Source of the DNA: Bacteroidota bacterium
GTDB lineage: Bacteria; Bacteroidota; Bacteroidia; Chitinophagales; Chitinophagaceae
DNA length: 46,742 nt
Assembly (NCBI GenBank): GCA_029555415.1
Contig: JAKPSI010000040.1
Span: forward strand, 1 to 46,742
Direction of reading: 5' to 3'
Position 1 is the first letter of the stretch. Each line of letters starts with the position of its first letter. The notes beneath the pieces are model-generated. The model was not told where the DNA came from. It made no database searches and saw only the letters and a list, made by a program, of their open reading frames with translations. Made by a program: the position numbers and the translations under genes. Below are positions 18,196 through 27,043 of this stretch, piece by piece.

Positions 18196-19044
18196 ATGAA
18201 ACTGATCCGCTTCGGCAAACCCGGCTTCGAAAAACCCGGCATTCACAAGGATGGCAAGAACTATGATGTTTCCGCCTTCATCCATGACTATGATGATTTC
18301 TTCTTTGATACCGGTGGTATGGAGAAACTGCAGGAAGTCCTGCATACAGAAGAACTACCGGAGATCGATCCGGAAGCCCGTATCGGTTGTCCGGTCTACC
18401 GCCCTTCCAAGATCATCTGCATTGGACTGAACTACGCGGATCATGCCCGTGAAACCAATGCCACTCCACCGGCGGAACCCGTCATCTTCATGAAAGCAAC
18501 CACGGCGCTGAATGGTCCTTTTGATGATGTAACCATTCCCCGCAACTCCGTAAAAACAGATTGGGAAGTGGAACTCGCTGTGGTCATCGGGAAACGCGCC
18601 AGTTATGTGAAAGAAGAGGACGCAATGAAATATATCGCCGGTTATTGCCTGCACAATGATATCAGTGAGCGTGAATTCCAGCTGGAGCGCGGTGGCACAT
18701 GGGATAAAGGCAAGGGCTGCGACACCTTCGCACCGATCGGCCCCTGGCTGGTCACACCTGATGAGATCGCTGATGTGAATGACCTGAAACTCTGGTTACA
18801 GGTGAACGGGAAGTCCATGCAACAGGGAAATACTTCGAATCTTATATTTAACATACCACATTTGATCGCTTATTGCAGTCAATTCATGACCTTGCTGCCC
18901 GGAGATATCATTTCTACTGGAACACCGGCAGGAGTTGGACTCGGTTTCAACCCTCCTGTTTACCTCAAACCAGGTGATGTGATGGAACTGGGGATCGACG
19001 GACTGGGTTCTTCAAAACAAAAATGTGTGGCTTATGCAGGTTGA
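18196..19044 (+). CDS. Fumarylacetoacetate hydrolase-family protein, probable 2,4-diketo-3-deoxy-L-fuconate/rhamnonate hydrolase
   Basis: The 282-residue protein has the FAH-fold blocks KIICIGLNYADHARET, PVIFMKATTALNGP, DWEVELAVVIGKRA (metal-binding acid), WDKGKGCDTFAPIGPWLVT and STGTPAGVGLGFNPPVYLKPGD with typical length. Enzymes of this clade hydrolyse C-C bonds in diketo acids. Here the likely reaction splits 2,4-diketo-3-deoxy-L-fuconate (or -rhamnonate) to pyruvate and L-lactate, the last step of the non-phosphorylative 6-deoxyhexose route. It overlaps the lactonase gene by 11 bases, showing tight coupling. Confidence 0.85.
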   Translation: MKLIRFGKPGFEKPGIHKDGKNYDVSAFIHDYDDFFFDTGGMEKLQEVLHTEELPEIDPEARIGCPVYRPSKIICIGLNYADHARETNATPPAEPVIFMKATTALNGPFDDVTIPRNSVKTDWEVELAVVIGKRASYVKEEDAMKYIAGYCLHNDISEREFQLERGGTWDKGKGCDTFAPIGPWLVTPDEIADVNDLKLWLQVNGKSMQQGNTSNLIFNIPHLIAYCSQFMTLLPGDIISTGTPAGVGLGFNPPVYLKPGDVMELGIDGLGSSKQKCVAYAG

Positions 19045-19870
19045 CGCGCATGTACATTTCTGGAAGTATGACAAGCAGCGTGACAGCTGGATCACGAATG
19101 AGATGAAAGTGCTGCGGCAGGATTACCTTCCGGAAACACTCATATCAACATTGCACCGTAATAAAGTGGATGCAGCCATTGCTGTGCAGGCCGGACAATC
19201 CGAACTCGAAACACATTTCCTGATCGAACTTGCGAAAACAAATCCCTTCATTAAAGGCGTTGTGGGCTGGGTGGATCTTTCTTCACCTGAGCTATCCGCA
19301 CGGCTTGATTATTTTTCCCAATACCCCATCATCAAAGGCTGGCGTCATATCATTCAGGATGAAGCAGCCGGATATATGGAGCGTGAAGCATTCATCTCGG
19401 GCGTTGGCTCACTCGCCACGCGCGGCTATTCCTATGATCTGCTTATTTATCATCATCAGCTGACTGAGGCGATCCATTTCGCACAGCGTTTTCCCGATCT
19501 CAGGATCGTAGTGGACCATTGTGCCAAACCAGGGATCCGTGATCATGAGATGAATGATTGGAAGAAAGACATCGAAGCGCTGGCCGGATTACCCAACGTA
19601 CATTGTAAATTATCCGGACTGCTTACAGAAGCCAGCTGGAAGAACTGGACACCTGCGGAGATCTACCCCTATCTTGATATCGTGCATAACGCATTTGGTG
19701 TGGACCGGCTCATGTTCGGCAGCGACTGGCCTGTGATGCTGCTCGCCGGCATGTATGTGCAATGGAAAAGCCTGCTCGAAAAATATTTCGAAAAACATAC
19801 GGAAGAAGAAAGAGAAAAAATATTCGGAGGGAACGCATCCGCATTCTACCAACTCAATCCATCATTATGA
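19034..19870 (+). CDS. Amidohydrolase-family lactonase, probable L-fucono/L-rhamnono-lactonase
   Basis: The 278-residue protein has the amidohydrolase signatures DAHVHFW at the N terminus, VVDHCAKP mid-protein and MFGSDWPV near the C terminus, matching the COG3618 fuconolactonase group. It would open the lactone formed by the sugar dehydrogenase. The ATG at 19034 gives an 11-base overlap with the FAH gene; a GTG at 19025 is an alternative adding three residues. Its stop codon overlaps the next ATG (ATGA at 19867), so these genes are probably translated together. Confidence 0.85.
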   Translation: MQVDAHVHFWKYDKQRDSWITNEMKVLRQDYLPETLISTLHRNKVDAAIAVQAGQSELETHFLIELAKTNPFIKGVVGWVDLSSPELSARLDYFSQYPIIKGWRHIIQDEAAGYMEREAFISGVGSLATRGYSYDLLIYHHQLTEAIHFAQRFPDLRIVVDHCAKPGIRDHEMNDWKKDIEALAGLPNVHCKLSGLLTEASWKNWTPAEIYPYLDIVHNAFGVDRLMFGSDWPVMLLAGMYVQWKSLLEKYFEKHTEEEREKIFGGNASAFYQLNPSL

Positions 19871-20649
19871 ACCTGGACCTGCAGCAGAAAGTGATCATTG
19901 TGACCGGTGGCGCCAAAGGAATCGGTGCCGGCATCGCCGGTTTACTGGCAGCTGAAGGCGCGTTGCCTGTGATCATCGGAAGGAATGAAGAAGATAATAT
20001 CAAACTGGTACGGAAGATCGAAGTATCCGGGGGTTTCTGTTCTTATGTAACAGCTGAGCTTTCCGATCCCGCCGCGTGTGAAAAAGCCGTGAACACCATC
20101 CGCGAGAAATTCGGCAGGATCGATGGCCTCGTGAACAATGCCGGCGCCAATGACGGGGTCGGATTGGAAAAAGGTAATTACTCCGCGTTCCTGGATTCTT
20201 TACATAAGAACATGGTGCATTATTATTTACTGGCACATCATGTGTTGCCTGACCTGAAAAAATCAGGTGGCAGCATCGTCAACATCGGATCCAAGATCGC
20301 CGAGACCGGACAAGGCGGCACTTCCGGCTATGCCGCCGCAAATGGTGCCCGCAACGCGCTCACCCGCGAATGGGCGGTTGAACTGCTGCCTTTCAATATC
20401 CGTGTCAACGCCGTGATCGTGGCGGAATGTTTCACACCGTTATATGAAAAATGGATCCGCACCCGTCCCGATCCTGAAAAAGCACTCGCTGCCATTGAAG
20501 CGCGCATACCACTCGGCAAAAGAATGACGACCACGCTCGAGATCGCCAACATGGTGGCCTTCCTTTTATCACCCCTTTCCAGTCACACTACCGGTCAGCT
20601 GATCCATGTTGATGGTGGGTATGTACATCTGGACAGGGCAATCAGCTGA
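19867..20649 (+). CDS. SDR dehydrogenase, probable L-fucose/L-rhamnose 1-dehydrogenase; catalytic Lys replaced by Asn
   Basis: The 260-residue short-chain dehydrogenase has cofactor motif TGGAKGIGAG, NNAG, a catalytic Ser in NIGSK and the C-terminal HVDGGYVHLD. The catalytic tetrad position normally YxxxK reads YAAAN (Tyr155, Asn159), so the usual lysine is missing although the reading frame is intact. The start at 19867 overlaps the lactonase stop and removes a 35-residue basic extension present in the longer frame. By position it would oxidise the free sugar to its lactone. Alternative roles, or a family with a substituted lysine, are possible. Confidence 0.72.
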   Translation: MNLDLQQKVIIVTGGAKGIGAGIAGLLAAEGALPVIIGRNEEDNIKLVRKIEVSGGFCSYVTAELSDPAACEKAVNTIREKFGRIDGLVNNAGANDGVGLEKGNYSAFLDSLHKNMVHYYLLAHHVLPDLKKSGGSIVNIGSKIAETGQGGTSGYAAANGARNALTREWAVELLPFNIRVNAVIVAECFTPLYEKWIRTRPDPEKALAAIEARIPLGKRMTTTLEIANMVAFLLSPLSSHTTGQLIHVDGGYVHLDRAIS

Positions 20650-20651
20650 AC

Positions 20652-22268
20652 ATGAAAAAAATAACGCTACTCCTTTCCCTGAGTTGTATCGTTTCAAACC
20701 TGATGGCACAGGATCCGGCCGTATCCAAAGTTTGGGTACCCGATCTGGGCAATGGCATGTACAAGAATCCCGTTCTGTATGCCGACTACTCCGATCCGGA
20801 TGCGATCAGGGTCGGCGACACCTATTATATGACCGCTTCCAGCTTCGGACATGTGCCGGGGCTTCCGATCCTTCAGTCAAAGGACCTCGTGAACTGGACG
20901 CTCACCGGATATGCCTTACCTAAACTTGAGCCGCAAGCAAGATTTGACAGCGCTCAGCATGGAAATGGTGTTTGGGCGCCCGCCATCCGCTATCACAACA
21001 ACGAGTTCATGATCTATTATCCCGATCCTGACCTCGGCATCTTCATGATCCATGCGAAGAACATTGCAGGGCCCTGGAGCGCACCGTTACTGGTGGAAGC
21101 CGGTAAAGGACTCATCGACCCCTGCCCTTTCTGGGATACTAACGGTAATGCATACCTCGTACACGCCTATGCGGGTAGCCGTGCGGGCATCAAAAGCCTG
21201 ATCGTGTTACAAACCATGAATGCAGCAGGCACCATGACGACAAGCGCGGATGTCCTGGTTTATGACGGACATCAATTTGACCCCACCATCGAAGGACCGA
21301 AACTATATAAACGCAATGGCTGGTATTACATCTTCGCGCCTGCCGGTGGTGTACCGACCGGCTGGCAACTGGTACTCCGTTCTAAAAATATTTACGGTCC
21401 GTATGAAAGAAAAGTTGTGATGGATCAGGGTAGTACGAAGATCAACGGGCCGCACCAGGGTACCTGGGTGGATACAAAGACCGGTGAAGACTGGTTCCTT
21501 CACTTTCAGGATGCGGAAGCATACGGTCGCATCGTACACCTGCAACCCATGAGCTGGAAGAATGACTGGCCGGTCATCGGGCAGGATACCAATGGAGATG
21601 GAAAAGGAGAACCGGTCATGACTTACAAAAAACCGAATGTTGGCGCAACTTATCCAATTGCCACCCCGCCTTCTTCAGACGAATTCAATGGTCGCAAGAT
21701 GAACCTGTCCTGGCAATGGCAGGCCAATCCGCAGACGGGTTGGGCATTCTCCATGGACAGTGCCCTTCGTTTATTCACCGTCCCTGTACTTCCAAAAGAA
21801 ATAAATCTTTATAATCAGCCTTCTCTTTTATTGCAGAAATTCAGTGCCCCTGAATTTACGGTCACAACAAAGATCTCCTTCCGTCCCCATTGGAAAGGCG
21901 AACAAACCGGGCTGATCATATTCGGGACCGATTATGCCACGATACAATTGGTGAATCAGGAGGATGGCATCCATGTTGCCTCCTCCCGCTCTACCCATGC
22001 GGCTACGAACCGGTCGGACGTTTCGACGGTCACAAAAGATGAGGTGATCACCCAACCATGGTGTTACCTGCGGGTAATGGTGAAAGAAGGCGCGATCTGT
22101 ACATTCAGTTATAGTCTGGATGGGGTTCAGTTCACAGGCATAGGCGACCCCTTTACCGCCAAACCCGGAAAATGGGTGGGTGCAAAAACCGGGTTGTTCG
22201 CTATCAGTACAGCAAAGACCAATGATGCAGGATCGGCTGATATCGACTGGTTCCGGATCGAAAAATGA
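20652..22268 (+). CDS. GH43 glycoside hydrolase (arabinofuranosidase/xylosidase type) with C-terminal lectin-like domain
   Basis: The 538-residue protein has a signal peptide (cut near NLMAQ) and a five-bladed propeller with GH43 residues: Asp48 in SDPDAI (base), Asp156 in IDPCPF (pKa modulator) and Glu214 in IEGPKLY (acid). From about residue 340 (SSDEFNGRKMNLSWQWQANP) a beta-sandwich domain of the GH43 C2/DUF1349 type follows. Such enzymes remove arabinose or xylose from side chains, here plausibly arabinan on rhamnogalacturonan I. It begins 2 bases after the SDR gene and is the last gene before an internal promoter at 22395. Confidence 0.92.
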   Translation: MKKITLLLSLSCIVSNLMAQDPAVSKVWVPDLGNGMYKNPVLYADYSDPDAIRVGDTYYMTASSFGHVPGLPILQSKDLVNWTLTGYALPKLEPQARFDSAQHGNGVWAPAIRYHNNEFMIYYPDPDLGIFMIHAKNIAGPWSAPLLVEAGKGLIDPCPFWDTNGNAYLVHAYAGSRAGIKSLIVLQTMNAAGTMTTSADVLVYDGHQFDPTIEGPKLYKRNGWYYIFAPAGGVPTGWQLVLRSKNIYGPYERKVVMDQGSTKINGPHQGTWVDTKTGEDWFLHFQDAEAYGRIVHLQPMSWKNDWPVIGQDTNGDGKGEPVMTYKKPNVGATYPIATPPSSDEFNGRKMNLSWQWQANPQTGWAFSMDSALRLFTVPVLPKEINLYNQPSLLLQKFSAPEFTVTTKISFRPHWKGEQTGLIIFGTDYATIQLVNQEDGIHVASSRSTHAATNRSDVSTVTKDEVITQPWCYLRVMVKEGAICTFSYSLDGVQFTGIGDPFTAKPGKWVGAKTGLFAISTAKTNDAGSADIDWFRIEK

Positions 22269-22351
22269 CCCTTTGGGGCCCAAAACACCCCCTGAAAAAT
22301 GGTCCTTTCCGGAACACCGGCAATTTGCAGGAATATGCCGCTTTAAATGGT

Positions 22352-22369
22352 ATCGTTACCGGCAACGAT
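22352..22369. promoter_or_regulatory. Candidate LacI-family operator 2 (upstream of GH28)
   Basis: ATCGTTACCGGCAACGAT differs from the susC palindrome at one central base. It is followed by the same GCGTAAAAAAA and lies the same 66 bp (start to start) upstream of an identical -7 box. The gap from 22269 holds, besides this, a TTTGGG-G-CCCAAA inverted repeat with no T tail. Confidence 0.7.
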
Positions 22370-22394
22370 TGCGTAAAAAAAGGAGTATAATTGC

Positions 22395-22425
22395 TTGATT
22401 AGCAAGAGGGTTCTGTGTAGACTTG
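22395..22425 (+). promoter_or_regulatory. Internal promoter for the GH28-led gene group
   Basis: TTG (22395-22397), a 20-base spacer and TAGACTTG (22418-22425) fit the Bacteroidota pattern with one mismatch. Transcription would begin near 22432, before the ATG at 22468. It probably drives the second half of the locus. Confidence 0.65.
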
Positions 22426-22467
22426 TACACGATACCATGGGTACACCCATCTAAAATTGCCTGCCGG

Positions 22468-24108
22468 ATGAAAGGTTTGATCTGCTTCATATTAACTGCA
22501 ACCTGTTGCGCTTCACTTACCGCACAGCCTAAAGTGAATTTCAAGGTTGAAAAAACCAATTTCCGCAAGGATACGATCTCTATTCTCCGTTTCGGCGCCG
22601 TTGCAGACGGACAAACACTCAATACAAAATCGATCAATGACGCGATCACGGCCTGTTCAAAAAAAGGCGGTGGTGTGGTAGCAGTTCCTGCAGGTTTATG
22701 GATGACAGGACCTGTTGAACTGAAAAGTAACGTCAACCTTTATCTCGCTCAAAATGCGATCCTGCAATTCAGTAAGGATTTCGATCAGTTCCCGCTAGTA
22801 GCCGGAAACTGGGAAGGCATGCCCCAGATGCGTAATCAATCTCCGCTTTTCGCTAGCAATGCCGTCAATATCGCGGTAACAGGTAAAGGTATCGTGGACG
22901 GCAATGGCGATGCGTGGCGCATGGTCAAAAAAGATAAACTCAACGAAACGCAGTGGAAGAAACTCATTGCTTCAGGAGGATTATTGAGTGAGGACAAGAA
23001 GACATGGTACCCCAGTGAAAAATCCTTCAAAGGATCTCAACTGAAGAATCCCGGAGAGATCACCGCTGCCAAAACACAATCCTTCTATGATTCCGTTAAG
23101 GATTTCCTTCGTCCGAATCTGCTGGTGCTGAATAATTGCAACAAGATATTACTGGAGGGTGTTACTTTCCAGAATTCACCCGCCTGGTGTCTGCACCCGC
23201 TGTTGTGTCAGAATCTCACGGTGCGGAATGTGAATGTGAAGAATCCCTGGTACGCACAGAACGGTGACGGTATTGATGTAGAGAGCTGCAGCAATGTCCT
23301 GATCGAGAACAGTGTGTTCGATGTGGGTGATGACGGCATCTGTGTCAAAAGCGGTCGTGATGAAGCCGGTCGCAAACGTGGCAAGCCCACACAGAATATG
23401 ATCGTCCGCAACTGCACCGTATATCACGCCCATGGCGGGTTTGTGATCGGAAGCGAAATGAGCGGCGGTGCAAACAACATTTTCGTCAGTCAATGCAGTT
23501 TCCTCGGAACTGATATCGGTCTTCGTTTCAAGACCACACGCGGCCGGGGCGGTATCGTGGAAAACATCTTCGTTACCGATATCACCATGAAGGATATCGT
23601 GGGTGAAGCTATCCTGTTCGATATGTATTATGCCGCACAGGACCCCGTTCCACTGGCCGGAGAAAAAAGGGAATTACCTAAAGTAGAAATGAAACCGGTG
23701 GATGAAACGACCCCGCAGTTCCGCAAATTCACCGTGAACAATATCGTTTGTAACGGAGCGGATAAAGCCGTGTTCATCCGCGGACTTCCCGAAATGCATG
23801 TGCGGGACATCAGTTTCAGCAACATGACCCTGCAGTCAAGACTGGGCATGGATATTCAGGAAGCCAGTGGTATCCGGTTCGACAATGTGAACCTGATCTC
23901 AACTGCTACCAACCCGGTCATTGATATCGCTCAAAGTGATGCATTGACCTTTAACGGGATCACCGTACCTGTCAGCAGCAACCTGATCTACCGGATCAGC
24001 GGCGACCGAAGTGCTGGTATCCGTTTGGGCAAAACGAATGGTGCAAACGCCGCAAAGAAATTCAGCGCGGAATTAGGCGCCGATGAAAAGAAAATCATTG
24101 TGGAATGA
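22468..24108 (+). CDS. GH28 polygalacturonase-family hydrolase
   Basis: The 546-residue secreted protein (signal MKGLICFILTATCCASLTAQ) is a beta-helix enzyme. It starts with ISILRFGAVADGQTLNTKSI and carries the GH28 catalytic blocks GDGIDVESC, GDDGICVKSG (Asp pair), HGGFVIGSEMSGG (His) and LRFKTTRGRGG (Arg-Phe-Lys). It hydrolyses alpha-1,4-galacturonosyl or related linkages. The ATG at 22468 is preferred because the frame's earlier start at 22423 lies within the promoter and lacks a signal peptide. The GH105 gene follows after 25 bases, where a partial operator-like ACCGGTAACG occurs. Confidence 0.94.
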   Translation: MKGLICFILTATCCASLTAQPKVNFKVEKTNFRKDTISILRFGAVADGQTLNTKSINDAITACSKKGGGVVAVPAGLWMTGPVELKSNVNLYLAQNAILQFSKDFDQFPLVAGNWEGMPQMRNQSPLFASNAVNIAVTGKGIVDGNGDAWRMVKKDKLNETQWKKLIASGGLLSEDKKTWYPSEKSFKGSQLKNPGEITAAKTQSFYDSVKDFLRPNLLVLNNCNKILLEGVTFQNSPAWCLHPLLCQNLTVRNVNVKNPWYAQNGDGIDVESCSNVLIENSVFDVGDDGICVKSGRDEAGRKRGKPTQNMIVRNCTVYHAHGGFVIGSEMSGGANNIFVSQCSFLGTDIGLRFKTTRGRGGIVENIFVTDITMKDIVGEAILFDMYYAAQDPVPLAGEKRELPKVEMKPVDETTPQFRKFTVNNIVCNGADKAVFIRGLPEMHVRDISFSNMTLQSRLGMDIQEASGIRFDNVNLISTATNPVIDIAQSDALTFNGITVPVSSNLIYRISGDRSAGIRLGKTNGANAAKKFSAELGADEKKIIVE

Positions 24109-24133
24109 CCGGTAACGGCTCCGCACTTTGTAT

Positions 24134-26038
24134 ATGAAAAGAACACTACTCATCCTCTCCTGCCTGACAGGCATGACCTTGTCCGCACAGGACACGCGCT
24201 GGAGCGAAAAGATCGCTGCAACCGTCATGCATACCTGGCCGGATTCTTTTTCACTGGATGGCAAGCCCGCCAAATGGACCTATGATATGGGCGTGGTGGG
24301 AAAAGGCATGGAAGGTCTCTGGCAGAATACAGGAGATGCGAAGTATTTTAAATACATCCAGAAACAGGTCGACTATTATCTGAATGCGGACGGGAGTGTC
24401 ATTAAATCGTATAAGGCCGAGGATTTTAATATCGACAATGTCAATAACGGTCGCCTCCTCCTGCTGCTGTACCGTGTTACCCTCAACAACAAATACCTGA
24501 ACGCTGCCAAAATACTGCGTGAGCAATTACGTAACCAGCCCCGTACCACAGAAGGTGGCTTCTGGCACAAGAAGATCTATCCTTATCAGATGTGGCTGGA
24601 TGGCCTGTACATGGGCGAACCCTTTTATGCGGAATATGCCTGGTTAGCTCATGAGGACAGTGCCTTCAATGATATTGCGCAACAGTTCATTCAAATGGAA
24701 AAGCATGCACGCGATCCAAAGACCGGATTGCTGTACCATGCATGGGATGAAAGCAAAGAACAGGCCTGGGCGAACAAAACGACCGGATGCTCACCGCATT
24801 TCTGGTCACGCGCCATGGGTTGGTATGCCGATGCGCTGGTGGATGCACTCGATTATTTCCCGGCCAACCATCCGCAACGCAGTGCACTGATCGCCATCCT
24901 GAACCGGCTGGTCAATGGGCTGGAAAAATTCCAGGACCCGAAAACAGGCCTTTGGCTGGACATCACCGACAAACGTAATGAACCTAAGAATTATCCGGAA
25001 GCATCCGCTTCCAGTCAATTCGTATATGCGATCGCGAAAGGCGTTCGCAAAGGATACCTGCCCGCATCGAAATTGCTGACCGCGAAGAAAGGATATGCAG
25101 GTCTCCTCAAACAGTTCATCAAAACAGAGAACGGACAAACGAATTTATACGGTACTGTAAAAGTATCCGGTCTCGGCGGCAATCCTTACCGCGACGGCAG
25201 TTTCACTTACTATATGAGTGAACCGGTGATCATGAATGACCCCAAAGGCATGGGCGCCTTCCTGCTGGCGGCGAATGAAATGGAAATGCTGCCAACACTG
25301 AACAATGGAAAAGGACTGACCGTAACGATGGACAACTGGTTCAACCGGGAAGTCAAAACAGACGCATTCGGCAAGGAGATCGTCTTCCACTATAAATGGT
25401 GGGAAGAAGACAATGGCGGTTATTCCACCTTCGCACGTATTCTTACAAAGAATGGCATGCAGTACAATGTGCTGGACTCCGCTCCCACAGCCACCAACCT
25501 GAAAAAGACAAATATCTTCTTTCTGATCGACCCTGACTGGCCGAAAGAGAATAAGCATCCGAATTATATTGAACCCGCTGCCGTGGACGCACTGTACAAT
25601 TGGGTGAAACAAGGCGGTGTGCTGGTGATGATGGCGAACGACAGCAATAATGTAGAGTTCAGACATTACAATGAACTGGCGGAACGATTCGGCATCCACT
25701 GGAACGAGAATATGCGGCATGACGTGATCAATGATCAGTTCGAACAAGGCGCATTGCCCATACCCGCCGCACATCCGATCTTCAAAATCGCGAAGAAGGT
25801 GTACATCAAACAGCTTTGTACGCAGAACCTGAACAAACCGGCTACCTCTTTATATACTGAGAACAATGAAGTGATCATGTCGGTTTCCAGGATCGGCAAA
25901 GGCACCGTGTACGCGGTCGGTGATCCCTGGTTCTATAATGAATACCTCGACGGCCGCAAACTGCCACTGGAATACGAGAATTATAAAGCCGCAACGGACC
26001 TGATCAACTGGCTCATCGCGCAGGCAAAAAAGAAATGA
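24134..26038 (+). CDS. GH105 unsaturated rhamnogalacturonyl hydrolase fused to a DUF4350-like domain
   Basis: Residues about 25-385 of this 634-residue secreted protein form an alpha/alpha barrel of GH105/GH88 type. Its marks are GVVGKGMEGLW, YPYQMWLDGLYMGEPFYAEY (catalytic Asp156), HFWSRAMGWYADALVD and EASASSQFVYAI. GH105 enzymes hydrate the unsaturated galacturonyl end of lyase products and release rhamnose or shorter oligomers. Residues about 395-634 form a second domain (NIFFLIDPDWP, VKQGGVLVMMAND, GKGTVYAVGDPWFYNEYLDG) resembling DUF4350/class I amidotransferase-like folds, of unknown role. The single-domain form is about 370-390 residues. The gene overlaps the next CE8 gene by 4 bases. 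Confidence 0.9.
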   Translation: MKRTLLILSCLTGMTLSAQDTRWSEKIAATVMHTWPDSFSLDGKPAKWTYDMGVVGKGMEGLWQNTGDAKYFKYIQKQVDYYLNADGSVIKSYKAEDFNIDNVNNGRLLLLLYRVTLNNKYLNAAKILREQLRNQPRTTEGGFWHKKIYPYQMWLDGLYMGEPFYAEYAWLAHEDSAFNDIAQQFIQMEKHARDPKTGLLYHAWDESKEQAWANKTTGCSPHFWSRAMGWYADALVDALDYFPANHPQRSALIAILNRLVNGLEKFQDPKTGLWLDITDKRNEPKNYPEASASSQFVYAIAKGVRKGYLPASKLLTAKKGYAGLLKQFIKTENGQTNLYGTVKVSGLGGNPYRDGSFTYYMSEPVIMNDPKGMGAFLLAANEMEMLPTLNNGKGLTVTMDNWFNREVKTDAFGKEIVFHYKWWEEDNGGYSTFARILTKNGMQYNVLDSAPTATNLKKTNIFFLIDPDWPKENKHPNYIEPAAVDALYNWVKQGGVLVMMANDSNNVEFRHYNELAERFGIHWNENMRHDVINDQFEQGALPIPAAHPIFKIAKKVYIKQLCTQNLNKPATSLYTENNEVIMSVSRIGKGTVYAVGDPWFYNEYLDGRKLPLEYENYKAATDLINWLIAQAKKK

Positions 26039-27042
26039 AGCAACTCTTCACCATATTATTCATTTGTTCAGCGTTGATCTCACAAGCCCAGAAAAAGATC
26101 ATTGTGGATGGACGTGGTAAGGGTGATTTCAAGACCATCCAGGGCGCGATCAACAGTCTGCCGGATTCATCCGCAACGGCCCGCGTGATCTTTATCCGCA
26201 AAGGCGTGTACCGTGAAAAGCTGTACATCGAAAAAAGCAATATTATTTTGCAGGGTGAGGATCGTGAGTCGACCATCATCACCGCTTCCATTGCAAGGGA
26301 TGAATGGCGATGCGGTCATACGGATGACTGGGGCGTAGCCACTATGAATGTAGGGGCGAATGATATCACGCTGAAGAACCTCACTGTCACCAACAGTTAT
26401 GGGTTCGATTTCAAACAGGAAACGACCATCGCCTGTGCTTCAGATACTGTTACACACCTGAAGAAACTCACGAAGAACGGCCACCAGATGGCATTGCGGA
26501 CCCTGAATGCGACCCGTCTCATCGCCACTAACTGTCATTTCACCGCATTCGGTGGTGATACGGTCAGTCCCTGGGAAGTGGAGAACGGTCTCTGGTACTT
26601 CAAGGATTGCATCATGGAAGGCGGTGTTGATTTTTACTGTCCCCGCGGCTGGGCCTGGGCGGAGAACTGCACGTTCATCGCACATGGCGGTGATGCCTGC
26701 ATCTGGCATGACGGATCCAAAGTGGAAGATTCAAAGACCGTACTGGTCAATTGCTCCTTCAGGGGTTACGATGGATTCAAACTGGGCCGCTATCACCGCG
26801 ACGCGCAATTCTATTTATTGAACTGCCGCTTCGCCGCGAACATGGCCAACCAGCCGATCTACCGCGTGGCTACGACCAATATCATCAAATGGGGCGAACG
26901 CATTTATTATAACGGATGCAAAAGAGAAGGGGGAAATGATTTCAGCTGGTATCAGAACAATCTGCCTGCCGGACTGACCCCAAAAGATATCACTGTAAAC
27001 TGGTTATTCAACAATAAATGGCACCCTGACCGCCAACCCTGA
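26035..27042 (+). CDS. Divergent CE8-like pectinesterase
   Basis: The 335-residue protein has a signal peptide (MKQLFTILFICSALISQAQK) and a CE8 beta-helix: GKGDFKTIQGAINSLP, RKGVYREKLYI, GHQMALRT. The active-site blocks differ from the canonical enzyme at 14591. GGDTV replaces the QD motif, losing its Gln but keeping the Asp. VDFYCPRG replaces DFIFG, and LGRYH (~250) replaces LGRPW. The two Asp and the Arg needed for catalysis appear present, so it may be active on another ester or an oligomer. It shares an ATGA start/stop overlap with GH105, suggesting the two act on the same substrate. Confidence 0.82.
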   Translation: MKQLFTILFICSALISQAQKKIIVDGRGKGDFKTIQGAINSLPDSSATARVIFIRKGVYREKLYIEKSNIILQGEDRESTIITASIARDEWRCGHTDDWGVATMNVGANDITLKNLTVTNSYGFDFKQETTIACASDTVTHLKKLTKNGHQMALRTLNATRLIATNCHFTAFGGDTVSPWEVENGLWYFKDCIMEGGVDFYCPRGWAWAENCTFIAHGGDACIWHDGSKVEDSKTVLVNCSFRGYDGFKLGRYHRDAQFYLLNCRFAANMANQPIYRVATTNIIKWGERIYYNGCKREGGNDFSWYQNNLPAGLTPKDITVNWLFNNKWHPDRQP

Positions 27043-27043
27043 T

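Noticed and set aside
24109-24133. ACCGGTAACG before GH105 as an operator
   Set aside because: Only half of the palindrome is present and no -7 box fits downstream; it may be a weak secondary site at most.
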